The position numbers and the translations under genes were made by a program. The notes beneath the pieces were generated by a model. The model saw only the letters and a list, made by a program, of their open reading frames with translations. It did no database searches and was not told the DNA's origin. A stretch of DNA of 40,415 nucleotides from Gammaproteobacteria bacterium. Its GTDB lineage: Bacteria > Pseudomonadota > Gammaproteobacteria > Pseudomonadales > Azotimanducaceae. Numbering within the stretch: the first letter of the stretch is position 1; each line of letters starts with the position of its first letter. Where the stretch lies: the NCBI GenBank assembly GCA_030428905.1, contig JAUIED010000027.1:1-40415 (forward strand). Direction: 5' to 3'. Positions 25,181 through 33,143 of the stretch are shown one piece after another.

Positions 25181-26848
25181 ATGAGAAAAGCAATCGCGAT
25201 TGGCTGCTTGGCCCTGCTGGCCGCATGTTCGCAGCAGGTAGATGACGCTGGATCGGAGCAACGCCAGGCGGACTGGCGCCAGCCCCTGTTCGAGGGGCTC
25301 GGCGAGATTCACCTCCCGGTGACCACCAACTCGGATGTGGCACAACGGTACTTCGACCAAGGCTTGAGCCTGGCCTATGCGTTCAACCACGCCGCAGCGG
25401 ATTTCGCCTTCAACGAGGCGGCGCTGAACGATCCGGACTGCGCCATGTGCTACTGGGGCAGCGCGCTGGTGCTGGGGCCGAATGTCAATGCCGGTATGAG
25501 CCCCGACAGCGCCCCGAGAGCACACGCCCTGGCGAGCCGCGCCCAGAAGCTGGCTGCGGCCAATGGCACGGCGCTTGAGCGGGCGCTTGCCGATGCGTTA
25601 CTCGAGCGCTATGCGCCGGTGGCACCTGAGGACCGGTCAGCGCTGGATCAGGCCTACGCGGACGCTATGAGGCGCATTGCTGCGGATTATCCGGATAACG
25701 TCGATGTGCAGGCGCTCACTGCTGAGGCGCTGATGGATCTGCATCCCTGGGACTTCTGGCTGGCCGATGGCGAAGACCGGCCCTGGACCGGCGAGATCAT
25801 CGATACCCTCGAACACGCACTGGCAACCAACCCCAATCACGCCGGCGCCATACACCTCTACATCCACGCGGTGGAACAGTCGCAAAGCGCGCATCGTGCA
25901 GAACCGTATGCCGACAAGCTTGCCGACATCGCGCCAGCCGCGGGACACCTCGTGCACATGCCCGCGCACATCTATATGCGCGTGGGGCGCTACTACGACG
26001 CCACGATCAACAACATGCGCGCGGTAGATGCAGATGCCGCCTTCGTGTCCGTGTGCCGCTCGAACAGCCCTATCTATCTTGCAGGCTACATCCCGCACAA
26101 CTGGCACTTCGGCTGGGTGTCGGCGGCCATTGCAGGCTGGCAGGAGCAGGCCTACGCCATGGCAGATGGTACGGCTGCCGGTTTGACACCGGAGCTGCTC
26201 CGGGCGCCGGGCATGGGCGTGGCGCAGCATTTTCTCATGCAGCCACTGTTCGCCCGCTTGCGTTTCGGCGACTGGCAGGCGGTGCTCGATACGCCTGCGC
26301 CGGCAGAGGATCTGGTGTATGCCACCGGCGTGTGGCGCTACGCGCGGGCGCGGGCACTGATCGGATTGGGATCGCTGGATGATGCGTCTGCCGAACAGGC
26401 CGAGTTTACGGCGCTGCTGTCCCGTCCGGGCATATCCGACCTCGCCTTTTTTACCGAAACCGGAAAAGGCCGTACGCTGCTCGATATCGCCGCCAATGTG
26501 CTGGAGGGGGAAATGCGGGCGGCTCACGGAGACCTCGCTGCTGCGGAGACTGCGCTACGCAAAGCGGTGGAGCTCGAAGACGCGCTGCCCTACAGCGAGC
26601 CTCCGGACTGGTACTACCCCGCGAGGCATGCGCTGGGTGTCATTCAGCTTGCACGCGGTGACAGCGCCGGTGCCGAGCAGACGTATCGCGACGACCTGGC
26701 TCGTATGCCGGAAAACGGTTGGGCGTTGATCGGCCTTCAGCAGGCGTTACAGGCGCAGGGCCGCGTCGAGGAAGCGCAAGCCGTGCAGCAACGGTTTGTG
26801 AGCGCCTGGCGGCATGCGGACATCGCCATCAGCGCGTCGAGACTGTAA
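25181..26848 (+). CDS. TPR-containing lipoprotein
   Basis: 555 residues. The N-terminus MRKAIAIGCLALLAACS is a lipoprotein signal with the lipid anchor at the Cys of LAAC. The mature part is helical with TPR-like repeats: DVAQRYFDQGLSLAYAFNHAAADFAFNEA at the start, HAGAIHLYIHAVEQSQS in the middle, and clear TPRs near the C-terminus (ALGVIQLARGDSAGAEQTYRDDL and LIGLQQALQAQGRVEEAQAV). Conserved HMPAHIYMRVGRYYDA and the DCAMCYWG segment are typical of this uncharacterised family of envelope proteins. Function is unknown. GGGAGAGG precedes the start; the gene follows repeat copy C by 24 bases. Confidence 0.8.
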   Translation: MRKAIAIGCLALLAACSQQVDDAGSEQRQADWRQPLFEGLGEIHLPVTTNSDVAQRYFDQGLSLAYAFNHAAADFAFNEAALNDPDCAMCYWGSALVLGPNVNAGMSPDSAPRAHALASRAQKLAAANGTALERALADALLERYAPVAPEDRSALDQAYADAMRRIAADYPDNVDVQALTAEALMDLHPWDFWLADGEDRPWTGEIIDTLEHALATNPNHAGAIHLYIHAVEQSQSAHRAEPYADKLADIAPAAGHLVHMPAHIYMRVGRYYDATINNMRAVDADAAFVSVCRSNSPIYLAGYIPHNWHFGWVSAAIAGWQEQAYAMADGTAAGLTPELLRAPGMGVAQHFLMQPLFARLRFGDWQAVLDTPAPAEDLVYATGVWRYARARALIGLGSLDDASAEQAEFTALLSRPGISDLAFFTETGKGRTLLDIAANVLEGEMRAAHGDLAAAETALRKAVELEDALPYSEPPDWYYPARHALGVIQLARGDSAGAEQTYRDDLARMPENGWALIGLQQALQAQGRVEEAQAVQQRFVSAWRHADIAISASRL

Positions 26849-26983
26849 CCACCCCACAGACTTTAACCACGCCACAGGCGTTCGCGGAAGGGGATCACGG
26901 AACGAGCCAGCTGCACCGTGGTGGTGCGTGTGGCCTGCTACGCTGTGCGCTGGATAGCTGGCTGCAGGCACAAGGCAAGGACG

Positions 26984-28231
26984 GTGTTGTTAACCGCTCG
27001 CTTCGACGAGCACCTGGAAAGGGCTTACCAGGCCGATCTGCTGGACGAGAAGACCAGGCTGGCGCGGATGATTGCCGTGCTTGCGCTGCTGTTCAACGCC
27101 GCTTTCCACGTGCTCGATCACTTCGCGTTGGCATCAGTGCTGCCTCAGGCCTTAGCAGTTCGCGTGGTCATGGTGATCGTACCCGTCACGCTGCTGATCC
27201 TGTCTTTTCAGGAATGGTTTTCAAGGGTATATGTTGCCTCGGTCACGTGTGGACTCGCGACGTTGGGGTTGTGCATCAATGCGTTGATCAGTATTGCAGG
27301 CCCCCAGGATCTCGCGGCTGATACGTATTACGCAGGGCTCATACTGGTGGCGGTGGCTATGCATATGCTGACGTTCGTGCCCATGGGCGCCGCGCTATTC
27401 GTGAGCCTCGTCCTCTTGACATCCTACGTAAGCGTGGAGATCGGCAAGCCCGCCTTCCACACCGGCGACCAGGCAATCGTGCTCGTCACCAACCTGTTTT
27501 TCTTTGTCTCGGTGGTGCTCATCGGCGTGGTTGGGCAGGTACTGCGCGACCGCTACACGCGCGACAACTTCATCCTGCGTCACTCGCTGCAACGGGATGT
27601 GGCGGTTGAGGAGGAGAAGCATCGTCTCGCCGCCTACCTGGCGGAGCACGACGTGCTCACGGGCCTGCCCAACCGCCTCCGATTTGAGCGGCAGGGAGAG
27701 GAACTCGTTGAACAGGCGCGACGCTCCGGCGGCTATGCGGTTGTATTGTTCATCGACATCGATAACTTCAAGCCGGTGAACGACGAGCACGGGCACGCGG
27801 CCGGCGACCGGGTGCTGCGCATTCTGGCCGAGCGCATCGGCGCCGCTGCTGGCGGCGCTACGGCTGGAAACGATGGGATTGCGGCGCGGTTCGGTGGCGA
27901 TGAGTATGTGGTGTGCCTGAGCCTGGCCGCGGAGGAGATTGGCAACGTCGGCTTTCACGCGGCCCGCCTGGCAAGTGCGATCCAGAGAGGCATCGATGTG
28001 CGTGGGCATCAACTGCACATGACGGCCAGTATCGGTGCTGCCGCCTTCCCGCTGGACGGCGATGACCTGCAAGCCGTACTCGAAGTGGCGGATGCGCAGA
28101 TGTATCGCTCCAAACAGATCAAGGGCGAGATCAGCCTCAGTACCGGTATCGAAACCAGAAACCGCCGCCCGCTCGCTGATTCGGAAGGGCGGTTGAATTT
28201 CTCCGGTCTGGTTCCGCAGGAAGGGGTTTAG
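26984..28231 (+). CDS. membrane-bound diguanylate cyclase (GGDEF domain)
   Basis: About 415 residues. The start is uncertain: GTG 26984 or TTG 26987 lie behind AAGGA (26977-26981), while a GTG at 26918 would add 22 residues. The N-terminal 200 residues hold five to six hydrophobic helices with no recognisable sensor family. The C-terminal GGDEF domain (about 255-400) has EHDVLTGLPNRLRFE, FIDIDNFKPVNDEHGHAAGDRVL and the signature GGDEY in RFGGDEYVV, so it should make c-di-GMP. No clear RxxD inhibitory site precedes the signature. c-di-GMP could act on the PilZ protein at 15102 or on pilus functions next door. Confidence 0.85.
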   Translation: MLLTARFDEHLERAYQADLLDEKTRLARMIAVLALLFNAAFHVLDHFALASVLPQALAVRVVMVIVPVTLLILSFQEWFSRVYVASVTCGLATLGLCINALISIAGPQDLAADTYYAGLILVAVAMHMLTFVPMGAALFVSLVLLTSYVSVEIGKPAFHTGDQAIVLVTNLFFFVSVVLIGVVGQVLRDRYTRDNFILRHSLQRDVAVEEEKHRLAAYLAEHDVLTGLPNRLRFERQGEELVEQARRSGGYAVVLFIDIDNFKPVNDEHGHAAGDRVLRILAERIGAAAGGATAGNDGIAARFGGDEYVVCLSLAAEEIGNVGFHAARLASAIQRGIDVRGHQLHMTASIGAAAFPLDGDDLQAVLEVADAQMYRSKQIKGEISLSTGIETRNRRPLADSEGRLNFSGLVPQEGV

Positions 28232-28272
28232 GCCAGCACAGCCCCACCGCTGCTTGCTGCCGGTTACGCCCC

Positions 28273-28719
28273 TCAGAGCTCGGTGACTTGCACTCCTTGC
28301 CGGCTCACCTCCGCCCGGTAGGCGATGAGATCGCGATACGCAGGCCGCATGATCACGGTAGTTTGATCGTCCGTTACCGACACACCGATCGCACCGGTCG
28401 CGGCGTCGCCCAGGTTTGCGGCGACAAAGGCGGGGCCGCCGCCAGGTGCTGGCGCCGCGTTGCTGTTGAGAATGACGATCCAAGCGTTGGCATCGGCAGG
28501 CAGGTCGGTAGTGAGACCGAGGCTATCGTTGAGCTGGGCTCTGGCGTGTTCGTTCTGTGCGATGCGTACGGCCTCGTCGAAGTGCGCGCTGACCTTCGCC
28601 ATCTGCGAGCGGCTGGTATAGCCCTGAAACACCGGGATCGTCACCGCGGAGATGATGCCGATGATTGCCACGACGATCATCAGCTCCACCAGGGTGAAGC
28701 CCCCCGGCTTAGCTCGCAC
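28273..28719 (-). CDS. type IV pilin-like protein with prepilin leader
   Basis: 148 residues from GTG 28719, giving the short leader VRAKPG before the cleavage site and GFTLVELMIVVAIIGIISAV. Glu5 is present, which is needed for pilus assembly. The in-frame GTG at 28743 would give a 14-residue leader and a longer overlap with the previous gene. The mature domain has the long N-terminal helix (GYTSRSQMAKVSAHFDEAVRIAQ) and a Gly/Ala-rich C-terminal part, without the usual pair of Cys. It could be a minor pilin or pseudopilin. It overlaps the end of the HAMP protein gene by 11 bases; no other pilus genes are present. Confidence 0.82.
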   Translation of the reverse strand: MRAKPGGFTLVELMIVVAIIGIISAVTIPVFQGYTSRSQMAKVSAHFDEAVRIAQNEHARAQLNDSLGLTTDLPADANAWIVILNSNAAPAPGGGPAFVAANLGDAATGAIGVSVTDDQTTVIMRPAYRDLIAYRAEVSRQGVQVTEL

Positions 28720-29200
28720 GACGTTCAGCCTCGAGCTTGTCACCGAGTTTCTTCAGACGTTTCTGAATGGGTTTGAGCTCGTCGTGTGCCCGGAGTTTGC
28801 GCCGGTAGGTGTAGTTACCGGCGATGTACTGGTCGATGATCTGTAGCAGCGCGTGGGTGGGGCCGGAAACGCGATGATTGATGACCAGGCCCAGAATGGA
28901 TGCCATCAGGACGAATGCGGCGAAGCCGCCGAGCCCGTATGCCACCACCGAGTCCAGTACGTTGCTGAGCACTGCCTGCACCTGTGTTGGATCGGCGAGC
29001 GGTTGGTTGAGCATTGCATCGAGCGCGCGCAGCTCCTGGTACATGAGGTAGGCCGTGCCTGAGAGCATCAGCAGCCCCAGGTAGATGAGCAGCAAGCCAA
29101 GACGCATCTGGTACACCGGCTTCACGAACAGGGCCCTCAGCGTTCGCCGGTTGCGCGGGGCGTTGTCCAGAGCCTCGTTTTGCGCAGATCGTTCGAGCAA
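28709..29200 (-). CDS. two-helix membrane protein with HAMP-like domain and no output domain
   Basis: 163 residues from TTG 29200 (AGGATGG upstream). Two transmembrane helices (about residues 31-53 and 88-108) bracket a periplasmic loop of about 35 residues. Directly after the second helix comes a HAMP-like segment (NHRVSGPTHALLQIIDQYIAGNYTYRRKL, then RAHDELKPIQKRLKKLGDKLEAE). The protein then ends, so there is no kinase, cyclase or methyl-accepting domain. It may modulate a separate signalling partner. It overlaps the pilin gene, suggesting joint expression. Confidence 0.72.
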   Translation of the reverse strand: MLERSAQNEALDNAPRNRRTLRALFVKPVYQMRLGLLLIYLGLLMLSGTAYLMYQELRALDAMLNQPLADPTQVQAVLSNVLDSVVAYGLGGFAAFVLMASILGLVINHRVSGPTHALLQIIDQYIAGNYTYRRKLRAHDELKPIQKRLKKLGDKLEAERRAS

Positions 29201-29302
29201 GAGGTGCCATCCTTTCCCTTTTTCTCAGTCTAAAGGCAGGGAAGGCACCACCTGGTGCGCAATGTCTCAGCACAAGCGTGCGTCACGGCCCATCGCAGCC
29301 CG

Positions 29303-29746
29303 CTAATCTGTGTGCATTGCGTCCACCAGCTCTGCCCGGTGGTGCAGGATTTCCGTGAGCGGTGATGTGCGCAGCGCGCCGACTTCATCAGCGGAATAGG
29401 GGAGGAAGCCGGCAGGCAACTCGTCTGGGGACATGGTGACCAGTATCCAATTGAGCACCTCTGCGAGGGCGGCATCGTCCAATGCTGCATTGGCCGAGCC
29501 GGGTACCTGCACTAGGAATTCACGGCCACCCGGTACCTGTAGAAAACGCCCAACGAAACCGGCCATGTTTGGCACCGTGCCGTCAGTCATGCCGGCACCA
29601 GTTGGTCCGTGACAACCCTGGCAATTGAGCATGTAGTTTGTGCGTGCTCGCTGCGCATCCGCGACGCCCGTCAGCGCATCGTTCGCATGAGCAGCGCCGC
29701 CCGCGAGCAGACACAGGCAGCATGCAATTGCGCGCACCCTGGTCAT
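29303..29746 (-). CDS. c-type cytochrome of the amine dehydrogenase operon
   Basis: 147 residues from ATG 29746, sharing one base with the light-chain stop (TGATG). Signal peptide about residues 1-21 (IACCLCLLAGGAAHA). One heme-binding CxxCH, NCQGCHGPTG, at 42-46; Met in VPNMAG is a possible sixth ligand. The rest (GSANAALDDAALAEVLNWIL) is typical of small class I cytochromes c. In canonical mau clusters the gene behind mauA encodes amicyanin, a copper protein that accepts electrons from the TTQ enzyme. Here the same position holds a cytochrome, which is probably the direct or secondary electron acceptor in the periplasm. Confidence 0.85.
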   Translation of the reverse strand: MTRVRAIACCLCLLAGGAAHANDALTGVADAQRARTNYMLNCQGCHGPTGAGMTDGTVPNMAGFVGRFLQVPGGREFLVQVPGSANAALDDAALAEVLNWILVTMSPDELPAGFLPYSADEVGALRTSPLTEILHHRAELVDAMHTD

Positions 29747-30279
29747 CACTCCACGGCGACGCCGATGACAATGGCCGTCGAGCAGTTGTAGATGGCGCTC
29801 TGCGTGCCGAGACACCAGTTGATGTCGTTGCTCTTAGGCGGCACGTACATGGGGCGGTCGCCTTCATTGCGGTTGCACAGGCAGTTACCACAACCGACTT
29901 TGCCGCAACAATCGTTGTAGGAGATTACGTAGCTCTTACCATCGGCAGGGTTCAGGCAGGTGCCAATCCAGGTGATGGGCGACATCTCCGTGCCCGGGGG
30001 ACACGTGTTGATGCTGCCGCCGCAGCAGGTACAAAGAAATCCATCGATGGCACAGTAACGCCAGTACTCGCAGGTGGTGTCATCACCCGGGTCGGGCACG
30101 TCGGAAGCCTTGGGCTGGCCACTACCGGCGGCACGTGCGACAGGCAGCAGTGGCAGCGACGCAGCGCCGACGACGCTACCGCCCAGTATGCCGAGCAGAC
30201 CGCGGCGGGAAGTGCGTCGGGCGAAGCCGCGGCTGACCCGTTCGGTGAGTTTGTCGAGAAGGCCGGGTTGATCGTTCAT
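29746..30279 (-). CDS. TTQ amine dehydrogenase light chain 1 (MauA/AauA type)
   Basis: 177 residues. A twin-arginine signal peptide (RRTSRRGLLGILGG) is followed by a Cys-rich mature domain with 14 Cys. Against the Paracoccus methylamine dehydrogenase light chain, the cofactor-forming tryptophans are conserved: W104 (SPITWIGTC, equivalent of Trp57) and W155 (NDINWC, equivalent of Trp108). Catalytic Asp of YNDCCG (D123) and Asp of AIDG (D79) are also kept. These Trp are oxidised and cross-linked to tryptophan tryptophylquinone. In position it corresponds to mauA in the canonical B-E-D-A order. It is about two-thirds identical by eye to the second light chain at 32601-33143. Confidence 0.93.
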   Translation of the reverse strand: MNDQPGLLDKLTERVSRGFARRTSRRGLLGILGGSVVGAASLPLLPVARAAGSGQPKASDVPDPGDDTTCEYWRYCAIDGFLCTCCGGSINTCPPGTEMSPITWIGTCLNPADGKSYVISYNDCCGKVGCGNCLCNRNEGDRPMYVPPKSNDINWCLGTQSAIYNCSTAIVIGVAVE

Positions 30280-30281
30280 GC

Positions 30282-30923
30282 TTATCTGCCAGGTGTTGCT
30301 GAGTTGGAAGGATCGTAGTTTTGCACGGCGTCGCCATCCTGTGATCGGCCGAGGTAGTCCTGGATGGACGCCACACCGAGACGCTCTGCCTCGAACAGGC
30401 TCTCGAGGTGTTCCCGCGAGTTGACGATGCCGAGCGAGGCGACCACGCCGCGCTCGTCTATGAGTACCGCGTAGGGCAGCTTACCCACACCGAAGGAGCG
30501 ACCGACCACTTCCGACAGCGCGTAGTCGAAGCGCTGCAGGCCGTGGCTGTCGATGTAGCTGCGATGCTCGTGCTCCTCGCCGCCGTCGCTGACGAGGATG
30601 AAGGTGGTGTCTTTTTCCTGTGCTGCGAGGGTCTTCACGACAGGTAGCAGGCTCTTACAGATGGGGCAATCCGGCGCGAGGAAAAACAGCAGTTGCCGGC
30701 GGCCGCCTGTCCCCGTGGTGTGTTGCGCGCCGTTCAGCGCTTGAATGCCGATCTGCGGCGCCGCATCGCCTACCTTAAGCGCCTGATTGACCATCAAAGC
30801 ACCAGCCGGAGCTACCCGCTCGTACAGCACGCCTACCTGGCGAGCGAGGGCGAACACCACGATGACCAGCGCGATAACCAGAACCCACAGTACCACCACG
30901 GCGGTGACCAGTAGCGCGTTCAT
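30282..30923 (-). CDS. mauD: MauD-like thioredoxin-fold maturation protein
   Basis: 213 residues from ATG 30923, overlapping mauE by 4 nt. One N-terminal transmembrane helix anchors a thioredoxin-fold domain in the periplasm; the active-site motif is CPIC in FFLAPDCPICKSLLPVV. The cis-proline loop is GVGKLPYAVLIDERG. MauD is needed for correct disulfide formation in the light chain, which has six or more disulfides. It lies between mauE and the light-chain gene as in known mau/aau clusters, with 2 bases to the latter. One copy presumably serves both light chains. Confidence 0.9.
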   Translation of the reverse strand: MNALLVTAVVVLWVLVIALVIVVFALARQVGVLYERVAPAGALMVNQALKVGDAAPQIGIQALNGAQHTTGTGGRRQLLFFLAPDCPICKSLLPVVKTLAAQEKDTTFILVSDGGEEHEHRSYIDSHGLQRFDYALSEVVGRSFGVGKLPYAVLIDERGVVASLGIVNSREHLESLFEAERLGVASIQDYLGRSQDGDAVQNYDPSNSATPGR

Positions 30924-31456
30924 GTGGTGATCCCCAGCCAAAGTCTCTGATGACGGCTCCGGTTTGCCAATAGCTCCTCCGCGCATTGGTACAGGCCGAA
31001 CGCAATCGCTGCGCTCGCCGCGCAGAAGAGCACGCCCCAGATGTCGAGGGCAGGCCATGTTGTGTGCATCGTCAGGGCCCAGAATGCGAGGGCGATGAGG
31101 CACAGGTTGCGCGCCACTGTGAACCAGGAAACCGGGGTGGGTGCATCGCCGCACCCACAGTCGATGTGTTGGCGCCCGCGGAGCACGTTGATGGCCATCG
31201 CCAGTGCGTAACCTGCGAGCATCAGGGTTGCGAGCAGCAGGCCCAGAGGCGTGGCCAGCAGGAGCGCGCACACCGTTAGCGATTCCAGCAGTATGACGGC
31301 GATACAGACGCCCATGGTGAGGCTTTCCGGCACCAATCGGTAGGCGGCAAGGCTCGCACGAAAGCGCGCGGGATCATCGAGCTTGTGGTGCAGAGCAGTG
31401 CCGAACACGCAAGCCAGTGTCCAGGAGACGGCGATGGGAAACCAGCCAGACATCAC
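30920..31456 (-). CDS. mauE: MauE-like membrane protein for amine dehydrogenase maturation
   Basis: 178 residues. It begins GTG 31456 or ATG 31453, touching the heavy-chain stop. Four to five hydrophobic helices and the diagnostic cytoplasm/periplasm loop HIDCGCGDAP place it in the MauE/DoxX-like family. MauE works with MauD in disulfide formation or transport of the light chain. The other Cys (CVFGTALHH, LYQCAEE) are less conserved. Together with MauD it forms the only maturation set in the operon. Confidence 0.88.
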   Translation of the reverse strand: MMSGWFPIAVSWTLACVFGTALHHKLDDPARFRASLAAYRLVPESLTMGVCIAVILLESLTVCALLLATPLGLLLATLMLAGYALAMAINVLRGRQHIDCGCGDAPTPVSWFTVARNLCLIALAFWALTMHTTWPALDIWGVLFCAASAAIAFGLYQCAEELLANRSRHQRLWLGITT

Positions 31457-32604
31457 CGCGCGCCGTGCACCAGAAACGGCGTTTGCGGTGCGACGCCGAG
31501 CGTGTGTACGAACTCGCCGCTCGGAATGCGGTAGATATCCACTTGCATGTCCGCATTGGTGACCGCCATCAGGCGGTTGTCGCCGCTGCCGGAGGTGCCC
31601 AGAGACAGACCCCAGTTGCTGAGTTCGATGCGTGCGAGCCGCTTTTGATCGACCAGATCTACAACCCAGACCTCGCTGCCGCCGTCTTTGTGGGTACCTT
31701 CGCCACCCTCCGGATTCATCAGGAAGTAGCCGAGGCCAGCAGCGTCTGTTGCGTAGGGTTTCATGCCGCCCGGACGCCAGTTCCTTTCGTTTTCACTGGT
31801 GAGCCACCAGGCGTCGCCGGCCTGTACTTTCTCCCCGCTGACGTCCACAGGCAGGATGCGACCCTGGAAGGTGGGGAAGTAGGCCGTTCCGCCCGACATC
31901 GCTGCGCCCTCAAACACCGGGTCTGCGTTCACGTCGAAGAGCACCGAAGTTTCCGAGTGGCCTTTGGCTTTGCCATCCTCACCCATGTGCGTGGTGCGCA
32001 TGCTGCCGTTGGCGCAGATGGAGGTGAAGCTGCGCTTGCCATTGGGTACCACGAAACCGCACCCGGGGGTGTCGATCTCGGCCACGAACTGGCGTGTTTC
32101 GAGGTCCACCACGCTCACCGATTGGGCCGGTGTGAAGTTGTAGATGAGCATGAAGCGTTCGTCAGGGGTCAGCGCAGAGGCGATGGTCTTGGGCATGCCG
32201 GAGATGCGCTTGGCAGGAATTTCGATCTCGCCAGATACCGCGAGCGTGTCGTTACCCCAGATCGTCACCACGTCGGTGCGCTCCCCGCCGCGAGCACCGC
32301 GGGAGTAGAACGTTTCCGCCACGTAGTGCTCATTGCGTTTGCTGCTCTGCTGATAAAAGGCGATGAAGCTTGCGGTAATCATGCCTTTGTACTGCTCGGC
32401 AGCGGTTGCCGCCAGCGGATCGACGATCAGCACCTCGCCTTCGAACATGTGAAAGAACGAGGCGTCGTGCACCATCATCCAGTGGTCCGGGTACTGTGCC
32501 GGCAGCGATTCAATGATACCCATCGGTTCGGGCTGCAGGTCGGCTGTAGCGTTGCCGGCCAGGCTGCCGACGATGATGAGCGAAGCGAGGGTGCGTGTGA
32601 TCAT
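31453..32604 (-). CDS. TTQ amine dehydrogenase heavy chain 1 (MauB/AauB type)
   Basis: 383 residues from ATG 32604, overlapping light chain 2 by 4 nt. Sec signal peptide (RTLASLIIVGSLAGNATA). The mature protein is a seven-bladed beta-propeller typical of amine dehydrogenase heavy chains, with repeated strand patterns such as EVLIVDPLAATAAEQYKGM, SVSVVDLETRQFVAEIDTPGC, and the ending RIPSGEFVHTLGVAPQTPFL. WWLTSENERNWRPGGMKPYA is a family-typical block. The heavy chain cradles the TTQ light chain and shapes the amine-entry channel. It is in the canonical mauB position (B-E-D-A). Overall features fit aromatic amine dehydrogenase more than methylamine dehydrogenase, but this is a judgement. Confidence 0.92.
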   Translation of the reverse strand: MITRTLASLIIVGSLAGNATADLQPEPMGIIESLPAQYPDHWMMVHDASFFHMFEGEVLIVDPLAATAAEQYKGMITASFIAFYQQSSKRNEHYVAETFYSRGARGGERTDVVTIWGNDTLAVSGEIEIPAKRISGMPKTIASALTPDERFMLIYNFTPAQSVSVVDLETRQFVAEIDTPGCGFVVPNGKRSFTSICANGSMRTTHMGEDGKAKGHSETSVLFDVNADPVFEGAAMSGGTAYFPTFQGRILPVDVSGEKVQAGDAWWLTSENERNWRPGGMKPYATDAAGLGYFLMNPEGGEGTHKDGGSEVWVVDLVDQKRLARIELSNWGLSLGTSGSGDNRLMAVTNADMQVDIYRIPSGEFVHTLGVAPQTPFLVHGAR

Positions 32605-33143
32605 GTGTTTGCGAGTCCCAGGATGACGGCGGTTGAGCAGTTGTACACGTTTGTGGTGGTGCCCATACACCAGTCGATGTCGTTGTTTAGATTTGGCCGA
32701 TACACCGGCCGGTCATCTTCGTTGCGGTTGCACATACAGCGGCCGCAGCTGCTTTTTCCGCAGCAGTCGTTATAAGAGATGATGTAGTTCTTGCCGTCGC
32801 CCGGGTTGTGACAGGTACCGATCCACGTAAGCGGAGACATTTCCGTGCCGGGCGGGCAGGCGTTGTGACTGCCGCCACAGCAACTGCAGAGGAAGCCGTC
32901 GATGCCGCAGTAGCGCCAGTAGTCGCAGCTTGCCGGATTGCCCGGGTCCGCCTCCACACCAGTCGTCTGCTCTGGAACCGCGCTGTCGCCGCCCACGCCG
33001 CTGGCTCGTGCTACCGGCAGCAGCGGGATGCTGAGCGCGGTACCGCCCAGCAGCGATCCCAGACGGCCGAGAAAGCCGCGCCGTGAGCTGCGTCGGGCGA
33101 TGCTTCGGGTGGTGCGTTCCGTAATGTCGTGCAGGCGGCTCAT
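32601..33143 (-). CDS. TTQ amine dehydrogenase light chain 2
   Basis: 180 residues from ATG 33143. Twin-arginine signal (RRSSRRGFLGRLGS). The mature part has 14 Cys at the same places as light chain 1. TTQ residues are W107 (SPLTWIGTC) and W158 (NDIDWC); D126 (YNDCCG) and D82 (GIDG) are conserved, so the protein should form an active cofactor. Differences lie in the N-terminal arm and in surface loops (GKSSCGRCMC versus GKVGCGNCLC). It is placed between two heavy-chain genes and overlaps both by 4 nt, so it probably pairs with the heavy chain encoded just before it. Confidence 0.93.
   Translation of the reverse strand: MSRLHDITERTTRSIARRSSRRGFLGRLGSLLGGTALSIPLLPVARASGVGGDSAVPEQTTGVEADPGNPASCDYWRYCGIDGFLCSCCGGSHNACPPGTEMSPLTWIGTCHNPGDGKNYIISYNDCCGKSSCGRCMCNRNEDDRPVYRPNLNNDIDWCMGTTTNVYNCSTAVILGLANT

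Noticed and set aside
26846-26881. Two adjacent imperfect 18-bp direct repeats (TAACCACCCCACAGACTT and TAACCACGCCACAGGCGT)
   Set aside because: Only two copies with three differences; too little to call a regulatory or CRISPR-like array.
29245-29258. GCACCA/TGGTGC inverted repeat between the cytochrome and HAMP genes
   Set aside because: Six-base arms with a two-base centre and no T-run; it may be an operator or part of a terminator but the evidence is too weak.
31417-32775. A 452-codon plus-strand frame across the amine dehydrogenase heavy and light chains
   Set aside because: The minus strand encodes clear, conserved TTQ enzyme subunits; the plus-strand translation has no recognisable domain.
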